From NCBI GenBank assembly GCA_031546825.1, contig JAVBJU010000029.1, positions 1-25,690 on the forward strand: a stretch of 25,690 nucleotides of DNA, read 5' to 3'. Below the pieces are notes generated by a model. That model was not told the DNA's origin. It saw nothing but the letters and a program-made list of their open reading frames with translations, and ran no database searches. The DNA comes from Hohaiivirga sp031546825 (GTDB lineage: Bacteria > Pseudomonadota > Alphaproteobacteria > Rhizobiales > Beijerinckiaceae). Positions 1 through 7,346 of the stretch are shown here, piece after piece (the first letter of the stretch is position 1; every line of letters starts with the position of its first letter). The translations under genes were made by a program, and so were the position numbers.

Positions 1-1
1 C

Positions 2-850
2 GTCTACGTCCGCCACGAGATCGTCCACAACCGCTACGTCGTCGACGGCCTCAAGGCCAAGGGCGCGGTCTTCGTCGAGGAGCTCTCCGACTGCCCGCCC
101 GACCGCCCGGTGGTCTTCTCCGCCCACGGCGTCGCCAAATCCGTCCCGGCCGAGGCCGAGGCCCGCAACATCCTCTATGTCGACGCCACCTGCCCCCTCG
201 TCTCCAAGGTCCACCGCGAGGCCGAGCGCCACCATGCCGACGGCCTGCAGATGGTGATGATCGGCCATGCCGGCCATCCCGAGGTGATCGGCACCATGGG
301 CCAGCTCCCGGCCGACGCGGTCCTCCTCGTCGAGACGCCCGCCGACGTCGCGACGCTGGCCCCCGCCGACCCGGCCCGCCTCGCCTACATCACCCAGACC
401 ACCCTCTCCGTCGACGACACCGCCGAGGTCGTCGCCGCGCTGCGCGCCCGCTTCCCCCGGATCGTCGGGCCGCACAAGGAAGACATCTGCTACGCCACCA
501 CCAACCGTCAGGGTGCGGTCAAGGCGGTGGCGCATCAGGTTGATGCGATGATCGTGGTTGGCTCGCCCAACTCCTCCAACTCGCAACGCTTGCGAGAAGT
601 GGCCGAGCGTGAGGGTTGTCCGCTGGTTGCTTTGGTGCTGCGTGCCGATGCCATTGATTGGGAGCGCTTCGGCAAAATCTCCCGCCTTGGCCTCACTGCG
701 GGCGCGTCTGCCCCGGAGGTTCTGGTGGAAGAGATGATCGACGCCTTCGCCGCGCGCTATACGGTGACGGTGAAAACAGTGTCAACCGCTGAAGAAAGCA
801 TGTTCTTTCCGCTGCCGCGGGAGTTGCGTGAGCCGCGCGAACAGGGCTAA
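2..850 (+). CDS. ispH: 4-hydroxy-3-methylbut-2-enyl diphosphate reductase, 5'-truncated by window
   Basis: IspH is the last enzyme of the MEP isoprenoid pathway. It reduces HMBPP to IPP and DMAPP using a [4Fe-4S] cluster in the cytosol. The reading frame is open from base 2, so the N-terminus with the first cluster cysteine lies outside the window. Visible hallmarks are VRHEIVHNRYVVDG at the start, FSAHG (substrate His), DATCPLVSKVH with the second cluster Cys, GHPEVIGTMGQ, and EDICYATTNRQGAV with the third cluster Cys, followed by the SNSQRL segment. About 282 residues are present, against roughly 310-330 in the family. It is followed by thrB on the same strand, a common alphaproteobacterial order. 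Codon use changes abruptly near base 480-510: upstream almost every third base is C or G, downstream it is mixed like the neighbours. Confidence 0.96.
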   Translation, partial: VYVRHEIVHNRYVVDGLKAKGAVFVEELSDCPPDRPVVFSAHGVAKSVPAEAEARNILYVDATCPLVSKVHREAERHHADGLQMVMIGHAGHPEVIGTMGQLPADAVLLVETPADVATLAPADPARLAYITQTTLSVDDTAEVVAALRARFPRIVGPHKEDICYATTNRQGAVKAVAHQVDAMIVVGSPNSSNSQRLREVAEREGCPLVALVLRADAIDWERFGKISRLGLTAGASAPEVLVEEMIDAFAARYTVTVKTVSTAEESMFFPLPRELREPREQG

Positions 851-944
851 AGCTGTCTCCTTGCCGATGGGAATTGGGCGAAGCCGGGCTTGAGGCCGGA
901 AATGCGCCAAATGCCTTGTGTGGTCGAAATCTGGAGTGCAGGGC

Positions 945-1910
945 GTGGCGGTTTATACGGATGTGAGCGACGAACAACTCGAAGAGCTCGTGGCCTCCTA
1001 CGATATCGGTGACGTGCTCTCCTTCAAGGGCATCGCCGAAGGCGTAGAAAACACCAATTATTTCCTGCACACTACGCAAGCCTCCTTCATTCTCACGCTC
1101 TATGAAAAGCGCGTGAAAGCCGAGGAACTGCCGTTTTTCCTCAACCTGATGCAATATCTCGCCGGGCGCGGCCTCAATTGTCCGCAACCGGTGGTGAACC
1201 GCGCCGGGGAAACGCTTTCCAATGTTGCCGGGCGTCCGGCCACCATCGTCACCTTTCTTGAAGGCCTTTCCATCCGCCGCCCGCAATCGGTTCATTGCCA
1301 GGCGCTCGGCGCGGCTTTGGCGCAACTGCACAAGGCGGGCGAGGGTTTTGCCATGCAGCGGCCCAACAACCTGTCGCTTTCCGGCTGGGAACCGCTGTTC
1401 CGGCAGGCGGAAGCGCGCGCCAATGAAGTCTCGGAGGGGTTGCGCGAGCGGATCGCCGCTGAGCTTACCCATCTTCACGCCCATTGGCCTGCTGGTCTGC
1501 CGCAAGGCATCATCCATGCGGATCTCTTTACCGATAACGTCTTCTTCATTGGCGAGCGGGTTTCGGGGCTGATCGACTTCTATTTCGCCTGCACCGATGC
1601 GCTGGTCTATGATCTCGCCATCTGCCTCAACGCCTGGTGCTTCGAGCCCGACGGCTCTTTCAACCTCACCAAGGGGCAGGCGATGATTGCCGGATATCAG
1701 GCCGTGCGTCTCCTTGATGCCGCCGAGATTGCGGCGCTGCCAGTTCTGTGCCGTGGCGCGGCCCTGCGTTTCCTGCTGACCCGGCTGGTCGATTGGCTCA
1801 ATGTGCCGCCCGGCGCATTGGTGCGCCCCAAAGACCCGCTGGAATACGATCGCAAACTCGGCTTTCACCGCCATGTGACACACGCCTCCGAATACGGTCT
1901 GAAATCATGA
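945..1910 (+). CDS. thrB: Homoserine kinase, APH-like type
   Basis: This enzyme phosphorylates homoserine with ATP to give O-phosphohomoserine, the substrate of threonine synthase. It belongs to the phosphotransferase/choline-kinase-like fold used by many proteobacteria, not the GHMP-kinase ThrB of E. coli. In 321 residues it shows the N-terminal AVYTDVSDEQLEEL and GIAEGVENTNYFL segments, the catalytic loop GIIHADLFTDN (H191, D193, N198) and the metal-binding LIDFYFAC (D211). I chose GTG at 945 because GGAG lies 8 nt upstream and the family begins with the AVYTDVS segment; an ATG-less extension to 918 is less likely. The stop overlaps the rnhA start as ATGA, implying translational coupling. 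Its partner thrC lies about 5.4 kb away on the opposite strand. Confidence 0.93.
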   Translation: MAVYTDVSDEQLEELVASYDIGDVLSFKGIAEGVENTNYFLHTTQASFILTLYEKRVKAEELPFFLNLMQYLAGRGLNCPQPVVNRAGETLSNVAGRPATIVTFLEGLSIRRPQSVHCQALGAALAQLHKAGEGFAMQRPNNLSLSGWEPLFRQAEARANEVSEGLRERIAAELTHLHAHWPAGLPQGIIHADLFTDNVFFIGERVSGLIDFYFACTDALVYDLAICLNAWCFEPDGSFNLTKGQAMIAGYQAVRLLDAAEIAALPVLCRGAALRFLLTRLVDWLNVPPGALVRPKDPLEYDRKLGFHRHVTHASEYGLKS

Positions 1911-2359
1911 GTGCACGTGTCATGATTTATACCGATGGCGCATGTTCCGGTAATCCCGGCCCCGGCGGCTGGGGGGCGATCTTGTCCTATAACGGCACGG
2001 AAAAAGAGCTTTCGGGAGGTGCACCAGACACCACAAACAACCGCATGGAAATGACCGCCGCCATCGAAGCGCTGAACGCGCTGAAGCGCCCTTGCGCGGT
2101 CGATCTGTTTACCGATTCCCAATATGTGCGCAAAGGCATCACCGAGTGGATGCATTCCTGGAAAGCACGCGGTTGGAAAACAGCCGACAAAAAGCCGGTG
2201 AAGAATGAAGACCTTTGGCGCGCCCTTGATGAGGCGGCAAAGCGCCATGATGTCATCTGGCATTGGGTCAAAGGCCACGCCGATGACCCGCTCAATATCC
2301 GCGCCGACGAACTGGCAGTGGCGGCCGTTACGAAGTTTAAAAACGGCGGGGCCGGCTGA
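1907..2359 (+). CDS. rnhA: Ribonuclease HI
   Basis: RNase HI cuts the RNA strand of RNA-DNA hybrids such as R-loops and Okazaki primers. The 150-residue protein matches the E. coli length (155). All four acidic catalytic residues fall at the E. coli numbers: D10 in YTDGACSGNPGPGGWG, E48 in NNRMEMTA, D70 in LFTDSQYV and D134 in NIRADELA. H124 in WVKGHADDPLN is also present, and the basic handle region around WMHSWKARGWKT is retained. The start ATG at 1907 overlaps the thrB stop, so translation is probably coupled. A longer in-frame opening upstream is only the shadow of thrB. Confidence 0.97.
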   Translation: MSARVMIYTDGACSGNPGPGGWGAILSYNGTEKELSGGAPDTTNNRMEMTAAIEALNALKRPCAVDLFTDSQYVRKGITEWMHSWKARGWKTADKKPVKNEDLWRALDEAAKRHDVIWHWVKGHADDPLNIRADELAVAAVTKFKNGGAG

Positions 2360-2400
2360 ACCACCACAATTGACGGCGTGAACTGATCCTCCATCGCGGT

Positions 2401-2727
2401 ATGCACTTCTTTTACAAATACACACCGCGTCGGGATGCCTTCTCCTACGAGCCGGAGCCGCATTGGAATAAGCATCGCGTGTGGCGTCTGGTTTACGGCG
2501 CAGCACCCGAAGAGATATTTGCGTATCTGCCCGCAAGTTGCGGTTGGGGCCGTGAGGATTGCTTTACGTCGCTGCGCGCTGCCGTCGACGGGAATGCGAA
2601 CCCGCAATTGCACACACTTCTGTGGCAGAATGATATCAACCCATCGAAAGCGCGTCCGGCTTTCCTTTATGCCAAGCATCAAGGCGATGAAGCCGAAGAG
2701 TTTCCGGCGCTGCCTGTGGGGAAATAG
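2401..2727 (+). CDS. Small hypothetical protein
   Basis: I do not recognise a family. The 108-residue frame starts MHFFYKYTPRR, is rich in aromatic residues (W and Y) in its first half, contains GWGREDCF and HTLLWQND segments, and has no signal peptide or membrane segment. It lies between rnhA and the epimerase on the same strand. Amino-acid composition looks protein-like, while the +1-shifted longer opening is Arg/Ser-rich and runs into the epimerase start, so this is the more believable frame. Against it, no clear Shine-Dalgarno sequence precedes the ATG. It could be a real lineage-specific gene or chance. Confidence 0.45.
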   Translation: MHFFYKYTPRRDAFSYEPEPHWNKHRVWRLVYGAAPEEIFAYLPASCGWGREDCFTSLRAAVDGNANPQLHTLLWQNDINPSKARPAFLYAKHQGDEAEEFPALPVGK

Positions 2728-2790
2728 TCAAGTTGCCGTTCATCTCGGCTGTTGTAATGTTGGTATCCGATGGTTTTTGGAGGAACAAAA

Positions 2791-3732
2791 ATGCCTCGCC
2801 TCTGTATCACCGGCGCAGCCGGAAATCTCGGCGCTCTTACCGCGCGACATCTTCTGGAGACAACCGATTGCGAGCTGACGCTACTGATCCACAAAAAGCC
2901 GCTGCCAGAGGAAATTGCCCAGAATCCACGTGTGCGGGTGGTGGCTTGTGATCTGACGGACAAGGCGAGCATCGGTAATGCCTTCGAAGGCGTTGATGCC
3001 TTGCAGCATTACGCTTCAGTGTTGTTCCAGGCGAACCCGGCCAAGTTCATGCCGACCACCAACACAAAGTTCTTTGAAAATGTGGTACTGGCGGCAAAGG
3101 AGGCGGGTGTAAAACGGGTGGTGCTATCGAGCTTTCCCCATGTGGAGGGCGATACTTCGCCGGAGCATCCGTCCACAGATAGGCTGGATGGCACGCCGTC
3201 ATCAATCCATGCGCGAACGCGGCTGGCGGAAGAGAAGTTTCTTTATTCGGTTTATCCCGATGGCGTCGTTTTGCGCATTGGTATGGTCTATGGCGCGGGC
3301 ATTCTGATGCCTGACGGCGCGAAATGGTTCGCGCGGCGCCGGCTGCTTGGGGTGTGGGATGAGCCAACCCACATTCACCTGATCTCACGCGATGATTACC
3401 TTGCCGCAGTGGCGGCTTCCCTTCTCAAGGACAATGTGCGCGGCACCTATAATATCGGTGACGAGGGCCACCAGACCTTGCAGGAATATCTTGATTTCGC
3501 CTGTGCCCAATGGGGCTGCCCGCCGCCGTGGCGGATGCCGTTATGGATGATCTATGCCGCAGCCCGCACCTTTGAAACGGCCTCGGCACTGTTCAAAGTT
3601 CCCAGCCCGCTGACGGGCGATTTCCTCGATATCGGGCGGGTGCCGTATTTTGGCGATACGAGCCGGATGCGGGCCGAACTATTGCCGGTGTTGAAACACC
3701 CGACAATGCGGGATGGGGCGGAAATTTTCTGA
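2791..3732 (+). CDS. NAD(P)-binding SDR / epimerase-like protein
   Basis: This is an extended or atypical short-chain dehydrogenase with a Rossmann fold. The N-terminal dinucleotide motif is CITGAAGNLG (GxxGxxG, G8-G14), followed by a conserved ACDLTDKASI (adenine-contacting Asp), GVDALQHYASV and VVLSSFPHVEG strands. The family's YxxxK pair is not obvious: where it should be there is SIHARTRLAEEKF, so catalysis may be lost or altered, as in NmrA- or atypical-SDR proteins. A later LRIGMVYGAG segment matches the usual PxxVYG region. Substrate cannot be told. The start at 2791 is set by GGAGG 7 nt upstream, giving 313 residues. It converges on the peroxiredoxin gene, with a hairpin between them. 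Confidence 0.82.
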   Translation: MPRLCITGAAGNLGALTARHLLETTDCELTLLIHKKPLPEEIAQNPRVRVVACDLTDKASIGNAFEGVDALQHYASVLFQANPAKFMPTTNTKFFENVVLAAKEAGVKRVVLSSFPHVEGDTSPEHPSTDRLDGTPSSIHARTRLAEEKFLYSVYPDGVVLRIGMVYGAGILMPDGAKWFARRRLLGVWDEPTHIHLISRDDYLAAVAASLLKDNVRGTYNIGDEGHQTLQEYLDFACAQWGCPPPWRMPLWMIYAAARTFETASALFKVPSPLTGDFLDIGRVPYFGDTSRMRAELLPVLKHPTMRDGAEIF

Positions 3733-3766
3733 TATCGACCGCAGTTAAATATGCCGCGGTCGATAT
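3732..3766. terminator. Hairpin between convergent genes
   Basis: An 11-bp perfect inverted repeat (ATATCGACCGC / GCGGTCGATAT) with a 13-nt loop begins at the last base of the epimerase stop codon and lies before the end of the convergent peroxiredoxin gene. It has no clean U-run on either side, so it is a possible bidirectional or factor-assisted terminator. Confidence 0.5.
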
Positions 3767-3790
3767 ATGTAGATATGTAGATGTGTGAAA

Positions 3791-4276
3791 TTACATCTGT
3801 GCCAAGAGATGCTCTGCGCCTGAAACCTTGGCTTCGGACGGCACTTCCTCGACATTGAGAACCTTGACTACGCCGTCTTCGATCAGCATCGCGTAGCGCT
3901 GGGAGCGGAGCCCCATGCCCTTCTTGGTGGCGTCGAGCATGAGATCAAGAGCTTTGGCGAAATCGGCGCTGCCATCGGCGAGGAACAGGATTTTGTCGTT
4001 GGCATCGGAGGCTTCCGCCCAGGCCTTCATGACGAAGACGTCATTGACCGCGGTCACGGCAATGGTATCGACACCCTTGGCTTTGAAGGCATCAAAATTC
4101 GTCACATAGCTTGGCATGTGGTTGTTATGACAGGTCGGCGTGAAAGCGCCGGGCACGGCGAACAGCACGACCTTCTTGCCGGCGAAGATGTTGTCGGTTG
4201 TCTTGGCAACCGGGCCATCTTTGGTGGGTGTGAGGAAACTGGCCGCGGGCAGGCGGTCGCCAACCTTGATCGTCAT
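3791..4276 (-). CDS. Peroxiredoxin, Prx5 type
   Basis: This thiol peroxidase reduces H2O2 and organic hydroperoxides, probably with glutathione or thioredoxin as donor, in the cytosol. The 161-residue protein has the Prx5 pattern: IKVGDRLP at the N-terminus, the active-site segment VPGAFTPTCHNNHMP with peroxidatic Cys49, then VDTIAVTAVNDVFVMKAW and a C-terminal GLRSQRYAMLIEDGVV strand. The length matches the family. AGGAGA sits 6 nt before the ATG. It is a single gene on the minus strand; a peroxiredoxin near rnhA is common in alphaproteobacteria (from memory). Confidence 0.93.
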   Translation of the reverse strand: MTIKVGDRLPAASFLTPTKDGPVAKTTDNIFAGKKVVLFAVPGAFTPTCHNNHMPSYVTNFDAFKAKGVDTIAVTAVNDVFVMKAWAEASDANDKILFLADGSADFAKALDLMLDATKKGMGLRSQRYAMLIEDGVVKVLNVEEVPSEAKVSGAEHLLAQM

Positions 4277-4438
4277 TCGAGTTCTCCTGTGATGATTGAT
4301 GCCCGTAACTATGGGGGCGAATACGCAGCAAAATCAGTGAAGGCCGGATTACAGTCCACCCAGACCTTCGGTGCAAGCGCGCTGCAGCACCTCAGGCCGC
4401 AGCGCCACTGAAACCGCGCGTTAATCTAACGATACTGC

Positions 4439-4476
4439 CATCTTATTACTTGGGTTTCATCTTATTACTTGGGTTT
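4439..4476. repeat. Perfect tandem duplication, 2 x 19 bp
   Basis: CATCTTATTACTTGGGTTT occurs twice head to tail with no mismatch. The right copy contains the last codons and TAA of the DsbD-N-like gene on the minus strand; the left copy repeats the same codons and stop just downstream. It looks like a recent slippage duplication. Confidence 0.9.
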
Positions 4477-5289
4477 GCCCGGTGTGATTTCGGCTTCCGG
4501 CAGCCGCAATTCAATCGCCTGTGTTCCAGCGCGGGCCGTCAGGAGCAGGAACGGGGGCGTGACAGCGGTGGTTGGTGCTTCGCGGGTGATAGTGAAATCC
4601 ATCGTATGGGCAGCTTTTCCCAGCGTGCCTTCCGATGTTGAGAACACCCAACCCTCCGGGCCTTCCGCAAACAGTTCGGCCTTGATGCCGGGCGGGATAC
4701 GAAGCGTGACGATGCGACGAGAGGCGTCGTCCGTCAAACGATGATCGATAAACGCGAACGGTGTCGTTGCGCCTTTATTGACAATCTTTGGCAGACTTTC
4801 CATCGCTTGGCGAACTGCCGTGCCATCCGGCTCTGTGCCATCAAGCACAATGCGCGCTACCGATTCGACCGGAATGCATTGCTCCTTGCAAACGCCGTAT
4901 TGCAGCCTGAGTTTCAGATTGACCGGCGCGTTCGCTTGTTTCGGCCTCACGCGTAGCGGCAATGTCACGCCATCATAAAAGCCATAGACGATGCTGCCCG
5001 CTTCATTGATCCGCGTTGGCGCAGGCCATGATACGGACACATCCGCCACATTGTCCGATCCCGACCAGTCGAATACCGGCGGCAGGCCAGCGTCTCCTGG
5101 CGTGCGCCAATAGGTGACGTAGCCGGGCGTGAGGCGGATTTCCAAGGCGGCGAGATAGCCGCCATCGCCATGACCGCCTTGCAGAAAGCGGATGCTCCCC
5201 GGCGCGTTGGCCCCCGCGCCCTGAACGCCGAGCGGGATGAGCAGCAACATGAGAGCCGATGTCAGGTGGCAGATGGCGCGCATTAACAC
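4465..5289 (-). CDS. Secreted DsbD N-terminal-domain-like protein
   Basis: The protein resembles the periplasmic N-terminal domain of thiol:disulfide interchange protein DsbD but lacks its membrane and thioredoxin parts. A hydrophobic signal segment (HLTSALMLLLIPLG) ends near GVQGAGA. The hallmark segment LTPGYVTYWRTPGDAGLPP and the cysteine pair in YGVCKEQCIP (C134 and C138 with this start) match proteins annotated as DsbD-domain-containing in alphaproteobacteria, where a role in periplasmic thiol reduction or cytochrome maturation is suspected. The start is uncertain: TTG 5298, GTG 5289 and ATG 5283 are all in frame. AGGAG at 5301-5305 fits GTG 5289 best. It diverges from yqgE. Its 3' end carries a 19-bp tandem duplication. 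Confidence 0.85.
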   Translation of the reverse strand: MLMRAICHLTSALMLLLIPLGVQGAGANAPGSIRFLQGGHGDGGYLAALEIRLTPGYVTYWRTPGDAGLPPVFDWSGSDNVADVSVSWPAPTRINEAGSIVYGFYDGVTLPLRVRPKQANAPVNLKLRLQYGVCKEQCIPVESVARIVLDGTEPDGTAVRQAMESLPKIVNKGATTPFAFIDHRLTDDASRRIVTLRIPPGIKAELFAEGPEGWVFSTSEGTLGKAAHTMDFTITREAPTTAVTPPFLLLTARAGTQAIELRLPEAEITPGKPK

Positions 5290-5416
5290 GGTACACAACT
5301 CTCCTCAGGGTAGGGCCATCAGGTTATAATGTGCGGTGTATCGCTGCAACAAGCCAAATTGGCGTGATCGGTTGAAGGGGGATGGACAAGATATCAAACG
5401 CAGGTAGCATAGGCCC

Positions 5417-6031
5417 ATGGATAGGGACTTCATAAAACATGGACAGGAAGAGCCGGGCCTCTTTGAGGGGCAACTGCTCATTGCCATGCCCGGCATGGAA
5501 GACCCGCGCTTTGCGCGTGCTGTCATCTATATGTGTTCGCATTCGGTCAACGGTGCCATGGGCATCGTCATCAACCGCCCGGCAGACCATTTCAGCTTCC
5601 CTGAATTGCTCATGCAGCTCAATGTCATTCCATCAGACGAGGCGCTGGTTGCCCCCGAGCATCTCAATCGCATCAAGGTCATGGTTGGCGGGCCGGTGGA
5701 AGGCAGCCAGGGATTTGTGCTGCATACGCCCGACTACCAACTGGACGGGGCCACAATGACCATCGACGACGGCGTGTGCCTCACCGCCACCGTTGATATC
5801 CTGCGCGCCATTGCCCGTGGTGCGGGTCCCCGCCATGCGATCCTCGCCCTCGGCTACGCCGGTTGGGGTGCCGGGCAGCTTGAAAGCGAGATACAGGCCA
5901 ATAGCTGGCTGACCTGCCCAGCCTCGCCCGATCTCCTGTTTCGGTCCGCTGTCGAATTGCGCTACGACATGGCATTGCGCTCCATCGGCGTCAGCCTGGA
6001 ACAGCTTTCGAGTGCGGCCGGACGGGCGTGA
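5417..6031 (+). CDS. YqgE/AlgH family protein (UPF0301)
   Basis: This 204-residue protein has the family pattern: GQLLIAMPGMEDPRFARAV near the N-terminus, GAMGIVINRP, a GGPVEGSQGFVLH segment, and LGYAGWGAGQLESEIQANSW. Function is not settled; family members have been linked to transcriptional regulation (AlgH) and to a conserved cytosolic fold. No membrane segments are visible. It is divergent from the DsbD-N-like gene, with a 127-nt gap that must hold both promoters. It converges on the M16 peptidase gene. The SD upstream of the ATG is weak. Confidence 0.93.
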   Translation: MDRDFIKHGQEEPGLFEGQLLIAMPGMEDPRFARAVIYMCSHSVNGAMGIVINRPADHFSFPELLMQLNVIPSDEALVAPEHLNRIKVMVGGPVEGSQGFVLHTPDYQLDGATMTIDDGVCLTATVDILRAIARGAGPRHAILALGYAGWGAGQLESEIQANSWLTCPASPDLLFRSAVELRYDMALRSIGVSLEQLSSAAGRA

Positions 6032-6042
6032 GATCACTTGAT

Positions 6043-6065
6043 GGTGAGAGCCCGGAAGCCTCACC
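6043..6065. terminator. Weak hairpin between convergent yqgE and M16 genes
   Basis: A 6-bp repeat GGTGAG / CTCACC with an 11-nt loop sits in the 42-nt gap between two convergent stop codons. There is no U-tract, so a terminator role is only suggested by position. Confidence 0.25.
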
Positions 6066-6073
6066 TTCGGCTG

Positions 6074-7345
6074 TTATCTTTCAAGCTTCCCAAGCTCCGG
6101 CAGCTGTTTGATCGGCCCGATCGAAACCAGTGTGCGCGCGCCACTCATGGCCTTCTGCCCAGCTGTGCGTACATCCGATGAGGCGAGCGCCTCAATGCGC
6201 TGCACCACGGTGGATGCCGGAATGACCCGGCCCCATGAAAGCAATTGCCGGGCGATGCGCTCGATGCGGCCGCCGGGGGATTCCAACGCGGTGAGCATTC
6301 CGACCTTCATCTGCCGCTTGGCGCGGTCGAGCTCTGAATCGTCAATATTCTCCGTCGCCTGAACGGCGCAATTAAGCGAAACTTTCATCAGCTCCGCCAA
6401 ATCATTTCCCGCCGCGCCTGCGCCGATGCCGAAGATGCCGCAATCGGTGAAGGGCCAGTGGAACGCGTCGATGGCATAGGCGAGACCGCGCGTTTCGCGC
6501 ACTTCGTGCCATAGCCGCGAGGTCAGCCCACCGCCGAGGATGTGGGCGAAGAGATGGAGCGCATAGTACCCGTTATCCTTGAAGGACAGGCCCGGCAGGC
6601 CGAGCACCACATTGGCTTGCTCCAGGCTGCGCGGCAATCGCTTCTCTCCGCCCTGATAGAGCCCGGGCTCCATCGCCTCAACGGCTTCATCCGGCATTGC
6701 GCCGAACATGCGTTCCGCCTGCGCGACAACTTCGGCGTGGGTGATGGGGCCGGTGGCGACCATCACCATGTTGCGCGGAATGTACTCGCGCGCCAGAAAG
6801 GCGCGGATGGCCGTTGCGTCGAAACGCTTGATGGTGTCAGGTCTGCCCAGGATCGGTCGGCCAATGGGTTGGTCCGGGAAGGCGGTTTCCTGAAAGACGT
6901 CGTAGATCAGGTCATCCGGCGTGTCTTCAACGGCGGCATATTCCTGCAAAATGACGCTTTTTTCGCGTGCGAGTTCCTGCTTGTCGAACACCGATTTGGT
7001 GAGAATATCACCAAGCACATCAATGGCGATGCCGATATCCTCGCCGAGTAGGCGGGCGGTGTAACTGGTGTGCTCGACGCCGGTGGCGGCATTGATTTCA
7101 CCGCCGACATTCTCGATGTCTTCGGCGATGCGGCGGGCAGAGCGGGTTTCCGTGCCCTTGAAGGCCATATGCTCGATGAGGTGTGACAGCCCGTGCTCAT
7201 GGGGCTTTTCGTTGCGTGAGCCCGCGCCCACCCACACGCCGACCGAGGCGGTGGCGACCTGGGGTGTTGTTTCCGAAGCCACGGTAAAGCCGTTGGCAAG
7301 CCGGGTGATTTCAACCGGTGTTTCGCTGACGAAGTGCTGGTTCAT
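6074..7345 (-). CDS. M16 family zinc metallopeptidase (processing-peptidase-like)
   Basis: This is a pitrilysin-family zinc peptidase related to the mitochondrial processing peptidase beta subunit. Near the N-terminus the inverted zinc motif HLIEH (H55, E58, H59) sits in HGLSHLIEHMAFKGT, followed by DIENVGGEINAATG and the distal REKSVILQEYAAVEDTPDD that carries the third metal ligand region. The C-terminal half has the GGGLTSRLWHEVRETRGLAY segment typical of the non-catalytic domain. The 423-residue length is normal. I start at the ATG 1 nt after the thrC stop, giving MNQHFVSETP; the upstream extension would lie inside thrC. It is co-transcribed with thrC. Confidence 0.94.
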   Translation of the reverse strand: MNQHFVSETPVEITRLANGFTVASETTPQVATASVGVWVGAGSRNEKPHEHGLSHLIEHMAFKGTETRSARRIAEDIENVGGEINAATGVEHTSYTARLLGEDIGIAIDVLGDILTKSVFDKQELAREKSVILQEYAAVEDTPDDLIYDVFQETAFPDQPIGRPILGRPDTIKRFDATAIRAFLAREYIPRNMVMVATGPITHAEVVAQAERMFGAMPDEAVEAMEPGLYQGGEKRLPRSLEQANVVLGLPGLSFKDNGYYALHLFAHILGGGLTSRLWHEVRETRGLAYAIDAFHWPFTDCGIFGIGAGAAGNDLAELMKVSLNCAVQATENIDDSELDRAKRQMKVGMLTALESPGGRIERIARQLLSWGRVIPASTVVQRIEALASSDVRTAGQKAMSGARTLVSIGPIKQLPELGKLER

Positions 7346-7346
7346 G

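Noticed and set aside
693..1883. 396-codon open frame on the - strand, antisense to thrB
   Set aside because: Mirror of thrB codon bias; no recognisable motif and no gene-like boundaries.
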